A stretch of 64,000 nucleotides of DNA, taken from NCBI GenBank assembly GCA_905221605.1, contig CAJNDS010001391.1, forward strand, positions 741,820 through 805,819. Direction: 5' to 3'. This document shows, piece after piece, positions 54,225-63,859 of this stretch. The notes under the pieces were generated by a model. It had not been told where the DNA came from. It saw only the letters and a program-made list of their open reading frames with translations, and did not search any database. The position numbers and the translations under genes are program-made. The stretch's first letter is position 1; every line of letters begins with the position of its first letter. The stretch is from Symbiodinium natans (taxonomy: Eukaryota > Sar > Dinophyceae > Suessiales > Symbiodiniaceae).

Positions 54225-55060
54225 GCAGTGGAGGATTTCTGGTGCCAATTCGTTGATCACCACGCAACAGAGCAAAGCGAGCACCTTTGCGTTTGTATGT
54301 GTTTTGGCCTTGCTGGGGCGTTCATTGCTTGTGCTGCCAGAAACAGCAGTTCGATGAAGACTTGTGACCATACCCATGCGCATGACAGGGAAAGGTCAGA
54401 AAGGTTCAGTGGCCATAGCGCGGTTCGTTCCACACAGCGCAATCATCCCATGCACACAATTCCGAATCACCCCGTCGTAGGGGGCCGGGAAATTCTGTCC
54501 CATCATGGCCGGACTCACAGGCGTGTTCCCTATAGTATAGTTCCTTTCGCATCTGCCTTGCGGATTTCATCAAGCACAACTTTGAGGGAGCTTTGAGCAA
54601 GACTGAGCGAATGGCGCAAATGTCCATAAGTGTGTAGAGGTCTTGCAGGCCAATCCCTCGCACACTTCCCGAAGCTAGACGACCTTTGGGTGATGTGGGC
54701 GAGGAGGACGACAGTCGCTTGAGCTCTCAGCATGGCTTTGTTTGCCGGATGGTTTCAACACATCCACGGTGGTTGCGCTCCGATTGCAAGCATTCGTGTA
54801 GAGCGCGAGCAGGTTGATCACGACTGTGCCATACAAACCTCAGCAGCTCGCTACAGGGGGCTGAGGACGGGACTGGCAACTGTCAGCGTTTGCTTGTGGC
54901 TGCTCCGCGTTGCTGCCTTGGGCATCAGGGTTCCTGGCCGCAGGCCCCGCGCTTCTTCTGAGTCGCCCACGGACGGCTGACTGCTCCGAGATCCTCTCTT
55001 CAAAAGCCTTGAGCGCTTCACAGTTGTGCTGCGTGTTCCTCGGGGGTCATGTTGGGCCCA
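54225..55060 (+). repeat. Duplicated block 4, unit B copy
   Basis: Partner of 33935-35000; same orientation. Confidence 0.7.
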
Positions 55061-55382
55061 CAAAGATCCCTCGGAATGATGGGAGCCCACCTTCTGCGAG
55101 AGTTCTGAAAGACCCGGAGCTAGAGACAGCACTTCCTTCCGAACCGGGGGAGTTTGCTTCGCAAGGACGTGCCTGTGTCCTCTTGGCAATGCTCATTACG
55201 AGTCTTGGGGAGGCCAGAACATGTCCTCAAGCTAGACGACCGCGCTGGGCGACATGGGTGGTTCGGATGACCGTCCACCTGAGCTCTCAGCAAAGCTTTG
55301 CTTGCCGGATGGTCTCAGCTCGACCGACTGAAGTTGACATCCGCAGTGCTCCGATGGGAAGGTGCGCAGCATTGCCGGTTGA

Positions 55383-55690
55383 TTGTGCCATGCAGAGTTC
55401 GGGAGCTTGCGAAAGAGAACCGAGGGCAGGTTTAGCGAGAATCTGTGTAATTTCCTTTTGGCAGCTCCACGTTGCCGCCTTGGCCAGCACGGTTCCCGCC
55501 AAAACATCAGCACGGCGGCACTTCTGAGTGGCCCGGTACCGGCCTCTATCACGATTGACGGGACTTCTGGAACTAAACAGAGGCGCTGCAGTTGCATCGA
55601 AGCTTTGACGGCGATGCCCCGAAGCCCGAAAAGCTGTCTGAAACCCAGAGATACTTAGGAGGCTTAGGGCTTGGCAGCTGGCGCTGCGCT
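55383..55690 (+). repeat. 444-bp-spaced direct repeat, copy 1
   Basis: Near-identical to 55827-56140: shared GTTCGGGAGCTTGCGAAAGA, GTGGCCCGGTACCGGCCTCT and GAGATACTTAGGAGGCTTAG. A partial copy of the dispersed GCAGGTTGA family starts each one. Confidence 0.9.
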
Positions 55691-55826
55691 CCAGCCCTAT
55701 GCGCAATAAGGAGCCCAAAGCCCAGATAACTTGCGCCACTGTGCTAGGCTTACCCGAAATGCCCAAAAGCTTCAGAGGAACAGCTGCCAAAAACCGATGG
55801 GAAGGTTCGCAGCATGCGCCGGTTGA

Positions 55827-56140
55827 TTGTGCCACGCAGAGTTCGGGAGCTTGCGAAAGAGAACCGAGGGCAGGTTTAGCGAGAATCTGTGTGATTTTCT
55901 TTTGGCAGCTCCACGTTGCTGCCTTGGCCAGCACGGTTCCCGCCACAACATCAGCACGGCGGCACTTCTGAGTGGCCCGGTACCGGCCTCTATCACGATT
56001 GACGGGGCTTCTGGAATTAAGCCGAGGCGCTGCTTTTGCACTGAAGTTTGGACGGCGCCCCGAAGCCCGGGAATGCGGTTTGAAACCCAGAGATACTTAG
56101 GAGGCTTAGGGCTTGGCAGCGAGCGCTGCGCTCCTGGGAG
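55827..56140 (+). repeat. 444-bp-spaced direct repeat, copy 2
   Basis: Partner of 55383-55690. It runs straight into the NTPase tail fragment at 56165. Confidence 0.9.
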
Positions 56141-56164
56141 CAACGACGGGCCCTATAAAGGATT

Positions 56165-56372
56165 GACTACCTTCCGTTTTGGCCTACAGGAGCAGGAGCC
56201 ACAGGAGCCGCAGGAGCCACAAGAGCCACAAGAGCCGCAGCCCGGGGGGCTCTCCGCCCAGGCCTTGTTCGCCACGATGAGCAATACCACCGTGAGCACC
56301 CTCCTTTCCGCACGTGTCGTGGAAACGGCGCAAGGATGTGCCTTAGGTGCCTTGGCCTTTCTGCCAGCATAA
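56165..56372 (+). pseudogene. Fragment of the NTPase C-terminal extension
   Basis: Same peptide end as copy 4 (from LSAQALFATM to GALAFLPA), 1368 bp upstream of it. The Gln-Glu-Pro stretch is longer: five EPQ-type units against two. The NTPase core is absent here. The following bases to about 56505 also match 57740-57875. Confidence 0.7.
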
Positions 56373-56768
56373 CAGTGCGATCCGGTGCGATGACAACTTA
56401 AGCACCCATCACAGTTCTCGCGCGCATGACACGGGGAAGGCCGGAGCTCACACGCTCTTCCCCATGCTCGGGCACTCCGCAAAGCTGTTGATTTGTTGCC
56501 GTTCCGCACCGCCAAGTCGTGCGGCACCGCCAAGTTGTGCCAGAACCCACACAGGGCCGGGAGCTCTGTGCTTCGCTTGCGGCGCGTCTGAGCTGGGATG
56601 GTTCAGGCGTCGCGAAGACAGCTCCTGCTGTTTTTGTCCGATAGCTCTTTTCTTTGTTTTTCTCTGAAGGGGATGTCCCCAATTCCCGAGACTTTACAGT
56701 ACTAAGTTCCCTGAGTTCTTGGCCCAGCCGATGGCAAACCTCTAGGTTCTACCAAAGAGTTGCACAGC

Positions 56769-57740
56769 ATGCTCCTTGGGAAGCACGTGGGCGAAAGGAG
56801 GAGATTCATCGGCCCGTCGTCACTCGCAAGCCTTCGGCCTCGAAATGAAGTTGGGAGCTCGATTTCTGCTTGGCACATCGTCTTGAAAGATCCAGAGCCA
56901 GGGACAGCAGTTTGCGATGCGCTGGCGCGCCACGACAGCTTGAGCAAGCGATTCGCAGCATTGTCCAAGAGAGCAACTTTGGTAGCGTTGGCTCCCGGCA
57001 CGGGCAAATCTACCCTGACTGTCCTGCTCAACGAGGCGCTGGCAAGAAAAGTAGACCCAATGCAATTTGTCGAGCTTCACATCGGAAGATTGCCGAAGTC
57101 TGTGCACTACACGGCCCTGGCTTTGAGAGAAGCTCTGGGGTTCAAAGCTCCTGTTTGTGAGTACTTCGCGGATTCCGATGTGGTGCTTGAGTCGCTTGAC
57201 CCACGCTGGAGACCCCGTGCAGAAAAGCTGATGGCGATCGCTGAGACGTCAGGGCGGATGCCTCCAGGAGCATATGAGGAGCTCATCTTGGACTTCTGGG
57301 AGCAGGTTGATCCTGCGGAGCTCCCGCAGGTCCTGCTCATGAACAATTACGGGTGTGAGGAGGCCCCGTGGTTCACACTCCGTGCCAAACTGCCGCTCAA
57401 AGAAATGGAAAGTCGGTGGAGAGGCAGAATCTCATCGGAACTGAGTGATGCTGAGGCGGAAAAGGCGACTCGCAGCTGCCGTTTTGGGTGGCACGACATG
57501 ATCGGGGAAGTCCTCGAGTTCCCTGAGATTGTACAGGCATTAGTTTGCTTGGCAACGACCCCTACTGCCTTCCGTCTTGGCTTGCCACAGGAGCCGCAAG
57601 AGCCGCAGCCCGGGGGGCTCTCCGCCCAGGCCTTGTTCGCCACAATGAGCAATACCACCGTGAGCACCCTCCTTTCCGCACGTGTCGTGGAAACGGCGCA
57701 AGGATGTGCCTTAGGTGCCTTGGCCTTTCTGCCAGCATAA
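56769..57740 (+). CDS. P-loop NTPase copy 4, longest
   Basis: A 323-codon frame from the ATG at 56769 (MLLGKHVGERRRFIGPSSLA). The Walker A LAPGTGKST is intact, but the Walker B site reads VLLMNNYG, with both acidic residues replaced by Asn, which would be expected to harm hydrolysis. The core aligns with copies 2 and 3 over their full length without frame breaks. The C-terminus is extended by QEPQEPQPGG and then LSAQALFATMSNTTVSTLLS, ending GALAFLPA. In copies 2 and 3 the same downstream DNA exists, but a stop after LATTA comes first. Function unknown; the retained frame argues for selection on the core. Confidence 0.65.
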   Translation: MLLGKHVGERRRFIGPSSLASLRPRNEVGSSISAWHIVLKDPEPGTAVCDALARHDSLSKRFAALSKRATLVALAPGTGKSTLTVLLNEALARKVDPMQFVELHIGRLPKSVHYTALALREALGFKAPVCEYFADSDVVLESLDPRWRPRAEKLMAIAETSGRMPPGAYEELILDFWEQVDPAELPQVLLMNNYGCEEAPWFTLRAKLPLKEMESRWRGRISSELSDAEAEKATRSCRFGWHDMIGEVLEFPEIVQALVCLATTPTAFRLGLPQEPQEPQPGGLSAQALFATMSNTTVSTLLSARVVETAQGCALGALAFLPA

Positions 57741-58923
57741 CAGTGCGATCCGGTGCGATGACAACTTAAGCACCCATCACAGTTCTCGCGCGCATGACAC
57801 AGGGAAGGCCGGAGCTCACACGCTCTTCCCCATGCTCGGGCACTCCGCAAAGCTTTTGGTTTGTTGCCGGACTCTGTCAGCTCGACCGGAAGTTGACATC
57901 CGCGGCAGTTGCGTAAAGGGCAGGGTTTCGCATAGAGCCTGCGCAGGTTGATTGTGCCATACAAAGCTGAGCAGCTTGTGGGAGAAGATGTTGGAGCCAC
58001 AGTCACGTGCTGGATTCTTCCAGAAAGCTGCCCAGAATCCGAATGAGCAAAACCGGCGTGAGCACCCTTGCTTATTATGTATGTGCCTAGGTGGGGCGCT
58101 GTCGTGCTGTGGTCTTCCTGCCAGCGTCACAGGTCGCTGATGTCTTGTGTCAACACCCATCGCGATGCTCGCTCACAGAAATCAAGTGCCCGCACGCAAT
58201 TCCTGAAGCTAGAAAACCGCTTTGAGTGATGGGGCCGAGAAGGACGCCCGTCTATGTGGGCTCCCAGCCAGGCTTTGTCTCAGCAACTCCTCGGTGGTTG
58301 CCTTGACGGGACGCACGAGCGCAGAGTGTGCGCAGGTTGATTGCGCCATACAGAGTCACAGAGTACAGCGGCTCCCGGAATTTGTCGGAGGGTCTCAGCT
58401 CAACCTGAACTTGGCATCCACACTGTGATGGCAGGTGCGGCGGGCCCAGCCCAGAACGGAGGCGATGAAGAGCAGCTCCGCCTTAGCAAGGCAGCTCGGC
58501 GGCGATCTAAGTTGAGCCTAAGCCTTTTCTTCAAGATGCCTCGAGCAAAGTAGGAGTAGGGGTGCCACCAACACATGTTGGCTGTTGCCTTTGGTCAGTT
58601 GCCGCGGTCCGATTTGGCCCCTGAGTGTTGAGTGTCCCGGAACGCTCAAGCCATGGCCACTGAAGCAACAGGTTTGAGCCCACAGCGAAGCTCTCCCGTG
58701 CACTTTTTCTCTCAGGAATGCCTGGAGGATGCTGCTACGTGCTGCAATTCGGGCATCGTCAAGCACCTCATTCCTTCACTTGCCAGGCCTCAGCCGCCGC
58801 AGCTGCCAGTCAACGAAGTAGTAACTAAGCCATGGGCGCTTTAGCCAGCGAAGCTATAGGCAGCTGAGAAGGCTGGGAAATCGCGACATGCACGATGCGT
58901 GAGCAGACGTTGCAAAGGGCTTC

Positions 58924-59450
58924 AGCGGCTCAAGCTCGATCTCTGACCCTGTCTCGCCCTCACCATGCTACCACATCTCGCCCCGGCGGCTGCTTGTTGA
59001 ACTCCACGCGGGTTCTGCAAGGAATTCGCCGACAGAGCTCCCGGCGCAATCTGCGGAGCTTCGAGAGGCCTCAGCACCTGTTGCTGCGGCCCCCCTTAAA
59101 GCGGGCCGCCGCTGTGAGCTTCAAATTGTGAAGGCTTCGTTTGCCAGGCCGGTCGCCGGAGCTGCGAGCCAACTATAAGGAACTAAGCCCTCGCCCGCCA
59201 CAGCGCCATAGCGCCATAGCTGGGGCTGAGAAGATGCACCTGAGCACTCAGGCCGCGCGAGCCGAAGTTGGAAAGGGCTCAAAGGGCTCAAAGGGCTCAA
59301 GCTCTGGCAGCGCCTCGCTATGTCTTGCCACACCAGCTCGTTGAACTGCACTCGGCACGGTCTGCGACCCATTCGTCAGCGGAACTCCCTGCGCAAATTG
59401 TGGAGCTAGAGGGCGGCGCGAATGAGCTGGAGCTTCTAGTGCTCGGAACC
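58924..59450 (+). CDS. Unit B ELH-repeat frames
   Basis: Two segments in different frames. One ends at TAA 59176 (LLVELHAGSARNSPTELPAQ, then SAELREASAPVAAAPLK). The second, 59268 onward, reads AAPRYVLPHQLVELHSARSA, then THSSAELPAQIVELEGG. A 10-bp repeat AAAGGGCTCA occurs three times at 59272-59301 just before the second. They are probably exons. Confidence 0.45.
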
Positions 59451-60315
59451 GCAAGAGGGTTCAGCCGGCTTAGCGTTCATTACGTAGCCGCCACCCTCGT
59501 CGAATTGCGGAGCTTGCAGAAGCCACAGCGGCTGCGAAGCCAGATAAGACCAGCCGCCCCTTGAGCTGGCAAGTCCCGACAGCGGCAGGCAAGAAACCAC
59601 GGCAGCTCCAACCTGAGTGGGATCAAAGGCGCAAGGAGATGCAGGGGTGCAGTCAGCGGGCCTTGCTCTCAACTCTAAACACAGCCGTGCCGACATGCCG
59701 CTGAGACGTGCTGGGATACCGGGCAAGCGCCAAATGAGCTGTGGCCCAAGGATCAAGCGCTGCACGTGTTGCCGTCCTATAGGCTGGAGGCACCTGTCCA
59801 AAAGCTGAGCGTCACTCGCCTGCTCGTTCTGCGAGGCTTCTCGCGCCGACTAGGCAGAGAACATGGTTGCCCCGGCTTGCGTGGTCAGGCCGACCCGGCT
59901 CGCAGGTCAGGGCTCGCACAGCCCGGGCCGAGGATGTTGCGCGCTGCTGCCTTGCGCATCGCATGCGCTGCTCCTCCGGGCTTTCCTTTCTTGATGACCA
60001 GAGGTCCACCTCGCCATCCACTCAGCCGAACGCAGGTCATCGCGGGACCTTGAGACAGCCTCTGCGATAGTCCCGCGGGGCCGCCGTTGTGCCAAGCACA
60101 GGCTGCCCCAAAGTAGCAGCACTTGAGTTGAGCGCTCGTCCAATGCCAGCTGCGAGTGCCAAGGCACGTCCAGGCGCAGCCGCGCAGGTGCGCGTTGTGG
60201 CGGAGCGGTTTGCTTGGATTCGGAGTTTGCGACCCGGTGCTTCACAGCCGCGGCCTTGAATTGTGACGCTGCCTGTGCTGGTGCTTGAGGCACCTAGAGT
60301 TCACCACTTTCGCAG

Positions 60316-60398
60316 CATCTTCACCGCAGCTGTTTGGTCCGATGGCATCCAGGAGGGCGGAGCGATACGCTGCACCGTGCCCTCGCCGGGCGCGCATC
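60316..60398 (+). CDS. Unit B WSDG exon
   Basis: Partner of 42812-42905. The frame stays open to about 60610, but similarity to unit A fades after VPSPG, so the donor is probably near 60395. Confidence 0.5.
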
Positions 60399-60699
60399 CG
60401 CAGGCAGCACACCCATTTTGGCATGACCGCTTGAGCCACTTGTCGGCATGTTTCGATGTGAGGCGGCCAGAGCAGAATTCAAGAGGTCCGAGCCTGGCAG
60501 GTTTCGGCGTTGTCCGAACTCCATGCCCTCGTCCCGAGGTTTCTGGGCCCGCGCTTGTACTTGGCCCACGGCATTCCGACACAGCGCTGCTGTCTGTAAC
60601 GTATACGTGTTCATAGTGTCACGCTCTGCACAAGCCGCACAGCCGGCTGCCATAGGCTGCAGGATGCCATGCCCCCTGCCCGTTTGAGTCTCCGGCGGA

Positions 60700-61586
60700 G
60701 TGGGGCAAGCAGCCCAGGTTTCTAAAGAGGCGGGCTGTTCTGAGCATGCCCCGCTGGCTGCGAGGCGACCAGCACAACACTGTGAGCCACATTGTGTCAG
60801 CACGCCACTGCGCGTGAGTGCGCCACGTGGGCAGTCGTTCCGTGACATCGTCGAGCACGACGACGGCCAGATGGCCGGATGGGTGCCGCATCTTATCTGC
60901 CCTTCCTCCGGCCCGGATGCCGGCAACTTGGTGATGCGCTGGCCTTGACCACAGCTCCGCTTCTTCCGAAGATTCTGCTTCGGCCGACCTCCTTAGGAGT
61001 GGTGCCTCAGAGCCTCAGGGACGTGCTCTGTGCAGTTTGCGTGTTTGCACACCCTGTCTGAAGGGGGTTTCTCCGTGCCAGTGCTGCTATCAGTGTGGGT
61101 TGCAGCATCGGGCGCCATGTGCTCTGCTATAGCGCTGCGCTAGCGCGCCCTGCCGTAGCAACTCAAGTATTACAATCAGTTCAGATTCGCTTCGTCAGGA
61201 GACCTGGTGCCAAATCAGAGCCTAGCGCAGGGTGCGTCTCGAGCCTTGGCAAGCCCCTCAACTCCATGACCGCCTGCTTCACAGGACGCAGCTTGAGCGG
61301 CTGCACGACGGCAAGGCCGTCAAGGCCTTGGTCAGGGGCACCTCGGGCCAGCCAGCGGTCGCCGGATGAATTGCAGTTGCCTCATACTCATGACTCCCCA
61401 CTGTGCCGCGATGCGGTGTGCGGCTCCCTGTACTCCTTGTGCGAAGCCTTCAGTTGCAGGGCACAGATCCCAAGGATTGTTCCCCGGTGTTTTCTGGAAA
61501 GGCGCTCTTTCCACGTGATCAGAAGTGAAAGACAGGTCGCTTCTCAGTCCACTTGCAATGCTTCAGCTGTAAGCCATATGCCCTAA
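60700..61586 (+). CDS. Unit B frames with SFRDIVEHDDG motif
   Basis: Two open frames, 60700-60948 and 61095-61586, together match the single unit A ORF at 43127-43879. A stop at 60946 and unmatched sequence separate them. Either an intron lies between or this copy is decaying. Confidence 0.4.
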
Positions 61587-61949
61587 GGGACCGAAGCCAT
61601 GGTGATGGACGATGAGAGCCTCACACCAGCTTTGCCGTGGCACTGTCCGAGCAACCTCTTGCAAGTTCCTTGACCTGGCCCAGGTGCATCATGCTCATGT
61701 CCTCCGACCTTAAGATGAGCAGTAAACGGTAAACCTTGCGGCCGCGTCCTCCAACCTCCAACCAGTCCTCGCGATGAATCTTGCATGTCGAAAAAGGGGA
61801 TGGACGTGCGTCCCATGGTTACTCCCTGATAGGCACCGATACGTTCTATGACCTGATGAAAGTACATTATAAAGTAAGTATACATCCATAGATGGTTGCC
61901 TCTGCGGCAGCCCGCTCTCCTCCTCTGGGCTTTGCTTGGGGGCTTTGCC

Positions 61950-62045
61950 GGGGATTCCAGAAATTTACAAGACTTTCCTCAAAAAGCCCTGGAATCTTGG
62001 GAATCCCCGGATCCAATAATTCCTGGAATTCTTGGGAATGAATTA
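61950..62045. repeat. GGAATTC(T)TGGGAAT motif cluster
   Basis: Contains GGAATCTTGGGAATCCCCGG and GGAATTCTTGGGAATG, close relatives of the motifs at 62600-62800. Confidence 0.7.
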
Positions 62046-62099
62046 GCATTCACGTTTCAGCGAATCAGCTAGCCAGAAGCCCTTTATGGAAGTACATTG

Positions 62100-62480
62100 G
62101 CGGCCAGATCCTCTCTCTGCCCCCTTCCCCGTCTCAATCTGCGTTTGTGTTTGTCTGGCTTCTCTCTATCCATAATCTATCAATCTCATTCTATCTCTTT
62201 ATCTCTCCATTTCTCCGTCTCTCTGTTTAAATCTCTTGTACATCTCTTTGAAGATTTCTCTATATATCTTATTGAATTTCTCTATAGATATCTCTTGAAA
62301 TATAATATGATTCATGTCATGGAAGATGGAAGTATCTTATTTTAATTACTTATTTCTTCTATTTATCGGCTTGTTTGATATATTTTCTTTTTCTTTGTAT
62401 CGCCTTGGATATAGCATCAATTAATCATATGAACGCCTGCTAAAATTATATTTCTTGAAGCCAGTACTACGGCGGACATG
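62100..62480. repeat. Pyrimidine-rich then AT-rich low-complexity sequence
   Basis: TCTCTATC-type repeats up to about 62300, then AT-rich sequence. The 82-codon + frame here is a by-product of low complexity. Confidence 0.7.
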
Positions 62481-62599
62481 AATTGTTGCGAATATCCCCA
62501 TAAAAGGCTACGGGCTCGACCCCTATTTTCGCTCTGCGGCCGCCCTGTCGGATGCCCCGCCTCCTCTTCCGGTCCATTTGGCTGCTTGTGAGGGCCTTG

Positions 62600-62800
62600 C
62601 AGGGGAATCCTGAAAATTCCGGGAATTTTAACCCTTTTTGTCTAAAAATCCTGGGAATTTTGGGAATTACCCGGAGCTGAAAATTCCGGGAATTTTAGGA
62701 ATTGTCCGGATTGAGGTTTGGGCTTTCCGGGTTGGATTTTAAGGTTCCAACACAACAATGATGACATGGGTGCCCTTTGAAAATTCCGGGAATTTTCGGG
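62600..62800. repeat. Cluster of near-palindromes AAAATTCCGGGAATTTT
   Basis: Three copies near 62613, 62679 and 62780, plus variants GGAATTTTGGGAATTACCCGG and GGAATTTTAGGAATTGTCCGG. Each core is a palindrome except at the centre. Confidence 0.8.
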
Positions 62801-62819
62801 ACCCGGGGGTTTTTCGGTT

Positions 62820-63720
62820 AAGGTTTTGGGGTTTAATAGAAATGGTATAGGGTTTGTGTCCGGCGTTTTGTCGAGTTGTGGGGGTTTTTGTTTTTTGTTG
62901 TAATGGTTTGGGTTTTGTCGGGCGTGGTGGGGGATGGATGGTTTTGGGGGTGCTGAGGGGCTGGGGCTGAGGGGTTGCGGTTGAGGGGTTGGGGCTGAAA
63001 GGCTGGGGTTTTGGGGGGTTTTGTTTTTTGTTGTAATGGTTTGGGTTTTGTGGGGTGTGGTGGGGGGTGGGTGGTTTTGGGGGGCTGAGGGGCTGGGTTT
63101 GAGGGTCTGCGGTTGAGGGGCTGGGGTTGAAAGGCTGGGGTTTTGGGGGGTTTGTTGTAATGGTTTGGATTTTGTCGGGCGTGGTGGGGGGTGGATGGTT
63201 TTGGGGTGTTGAGGGGTTGGGGTTGAGGGGCTGCGGTTGAGGGGCTGGGGCTGAAAGGTTGGGGTTTTGGGGGGTTTTGTTTGTTGTTGTAATGGTTTGG
63301 GTTTTGTCGGTCGTGGTGGGGGATGGTTTTGTCGGGTGCGGCGGGGGTGGGTGGTTTTGGGGGGCTGAGGGGTTTGGGTTTGAGGGGCTGCGGTTGAGGG
63401 GTTGGGGTTGAAAGGTTGGGGTTTTGGGGGGTTTGTTGTAATGGTTTGGATTTTGTCGGGCGTGGCGGGGGGTGGAAGGGCTGAAAGGTTGGGGTTTTGG
63501 GGGGTTTTGTTTTTTGTTGTAATGGTTTGGGTTTTGTCGGACGTGGGGGTGATGGATGATTTTGGGGTGTTGAGGGGCTGGGCCTGAGGGGTTGTGGTTG
63601 AGGGGTTGGGGCTGAAAGGCTGGGGTTTTGGGGGGTTTTGTTTTTTGTGGGGGGGGGTGGATGGTTTTGGGGTGCTGAGGGGTTGGGATTTGAGGGGCTA
63701 GACTTGTTGAGGGCTTGAGT
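62820..63720 (+). repeat. G/T-rich minisatellite, period near 130 bp
   Basis: The anchor AATGGTTTGG(G/A)TTTTGT occurs at 62902, 63035, 63159, 63291, 63440 and 63521 (spacings 133, 124, 132, 149, 81). Units consist of GGGGTTTTGGGGGG, GCTGAGGGGCTGGGG and GGTTGAGGGG blocks. The + strand has almost no C. Confidence 0.9.
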
Positions 63721-63859
63721 TGAGGAGGGCTTGTTGAGGGGCTGGGGAGGGGTTGTTAAAGGAAGGGGTTATTGAAGGGGGGATTGATGAAGGGAGGAAC
63801 TATTGAAGAGAGGGATTGTGATGGGGTTGTTGAGGATTGAGCACTTTTGTACTTTGAGG

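Larger units (their letters stand above)
58370..61700 (+). repeat. Duplicated block 6, unit B copy
   Basis: Partner of 41200-43950, about 0.6 kb longer through insertions. It follows NTPase copy 4 just as block 6 of unit A follows copy 3. Confidence 0.8.

Noticed and set aside
29600-61700. Interpretation of the duplicated units as a retrotransposon or virus.
   Set aside because: No reverse transcriptase, integrase, transposase or capsid motif, no long terminal repeats and no target-site duplication were seen. The P-loop NTPase alone is not diagnostic.
62097-62345. An 82-codon Ser/Leu-rich ORF.
   Set aside because: Low-complexity TCTC/AT sequence; no acceptor, donor or motif.
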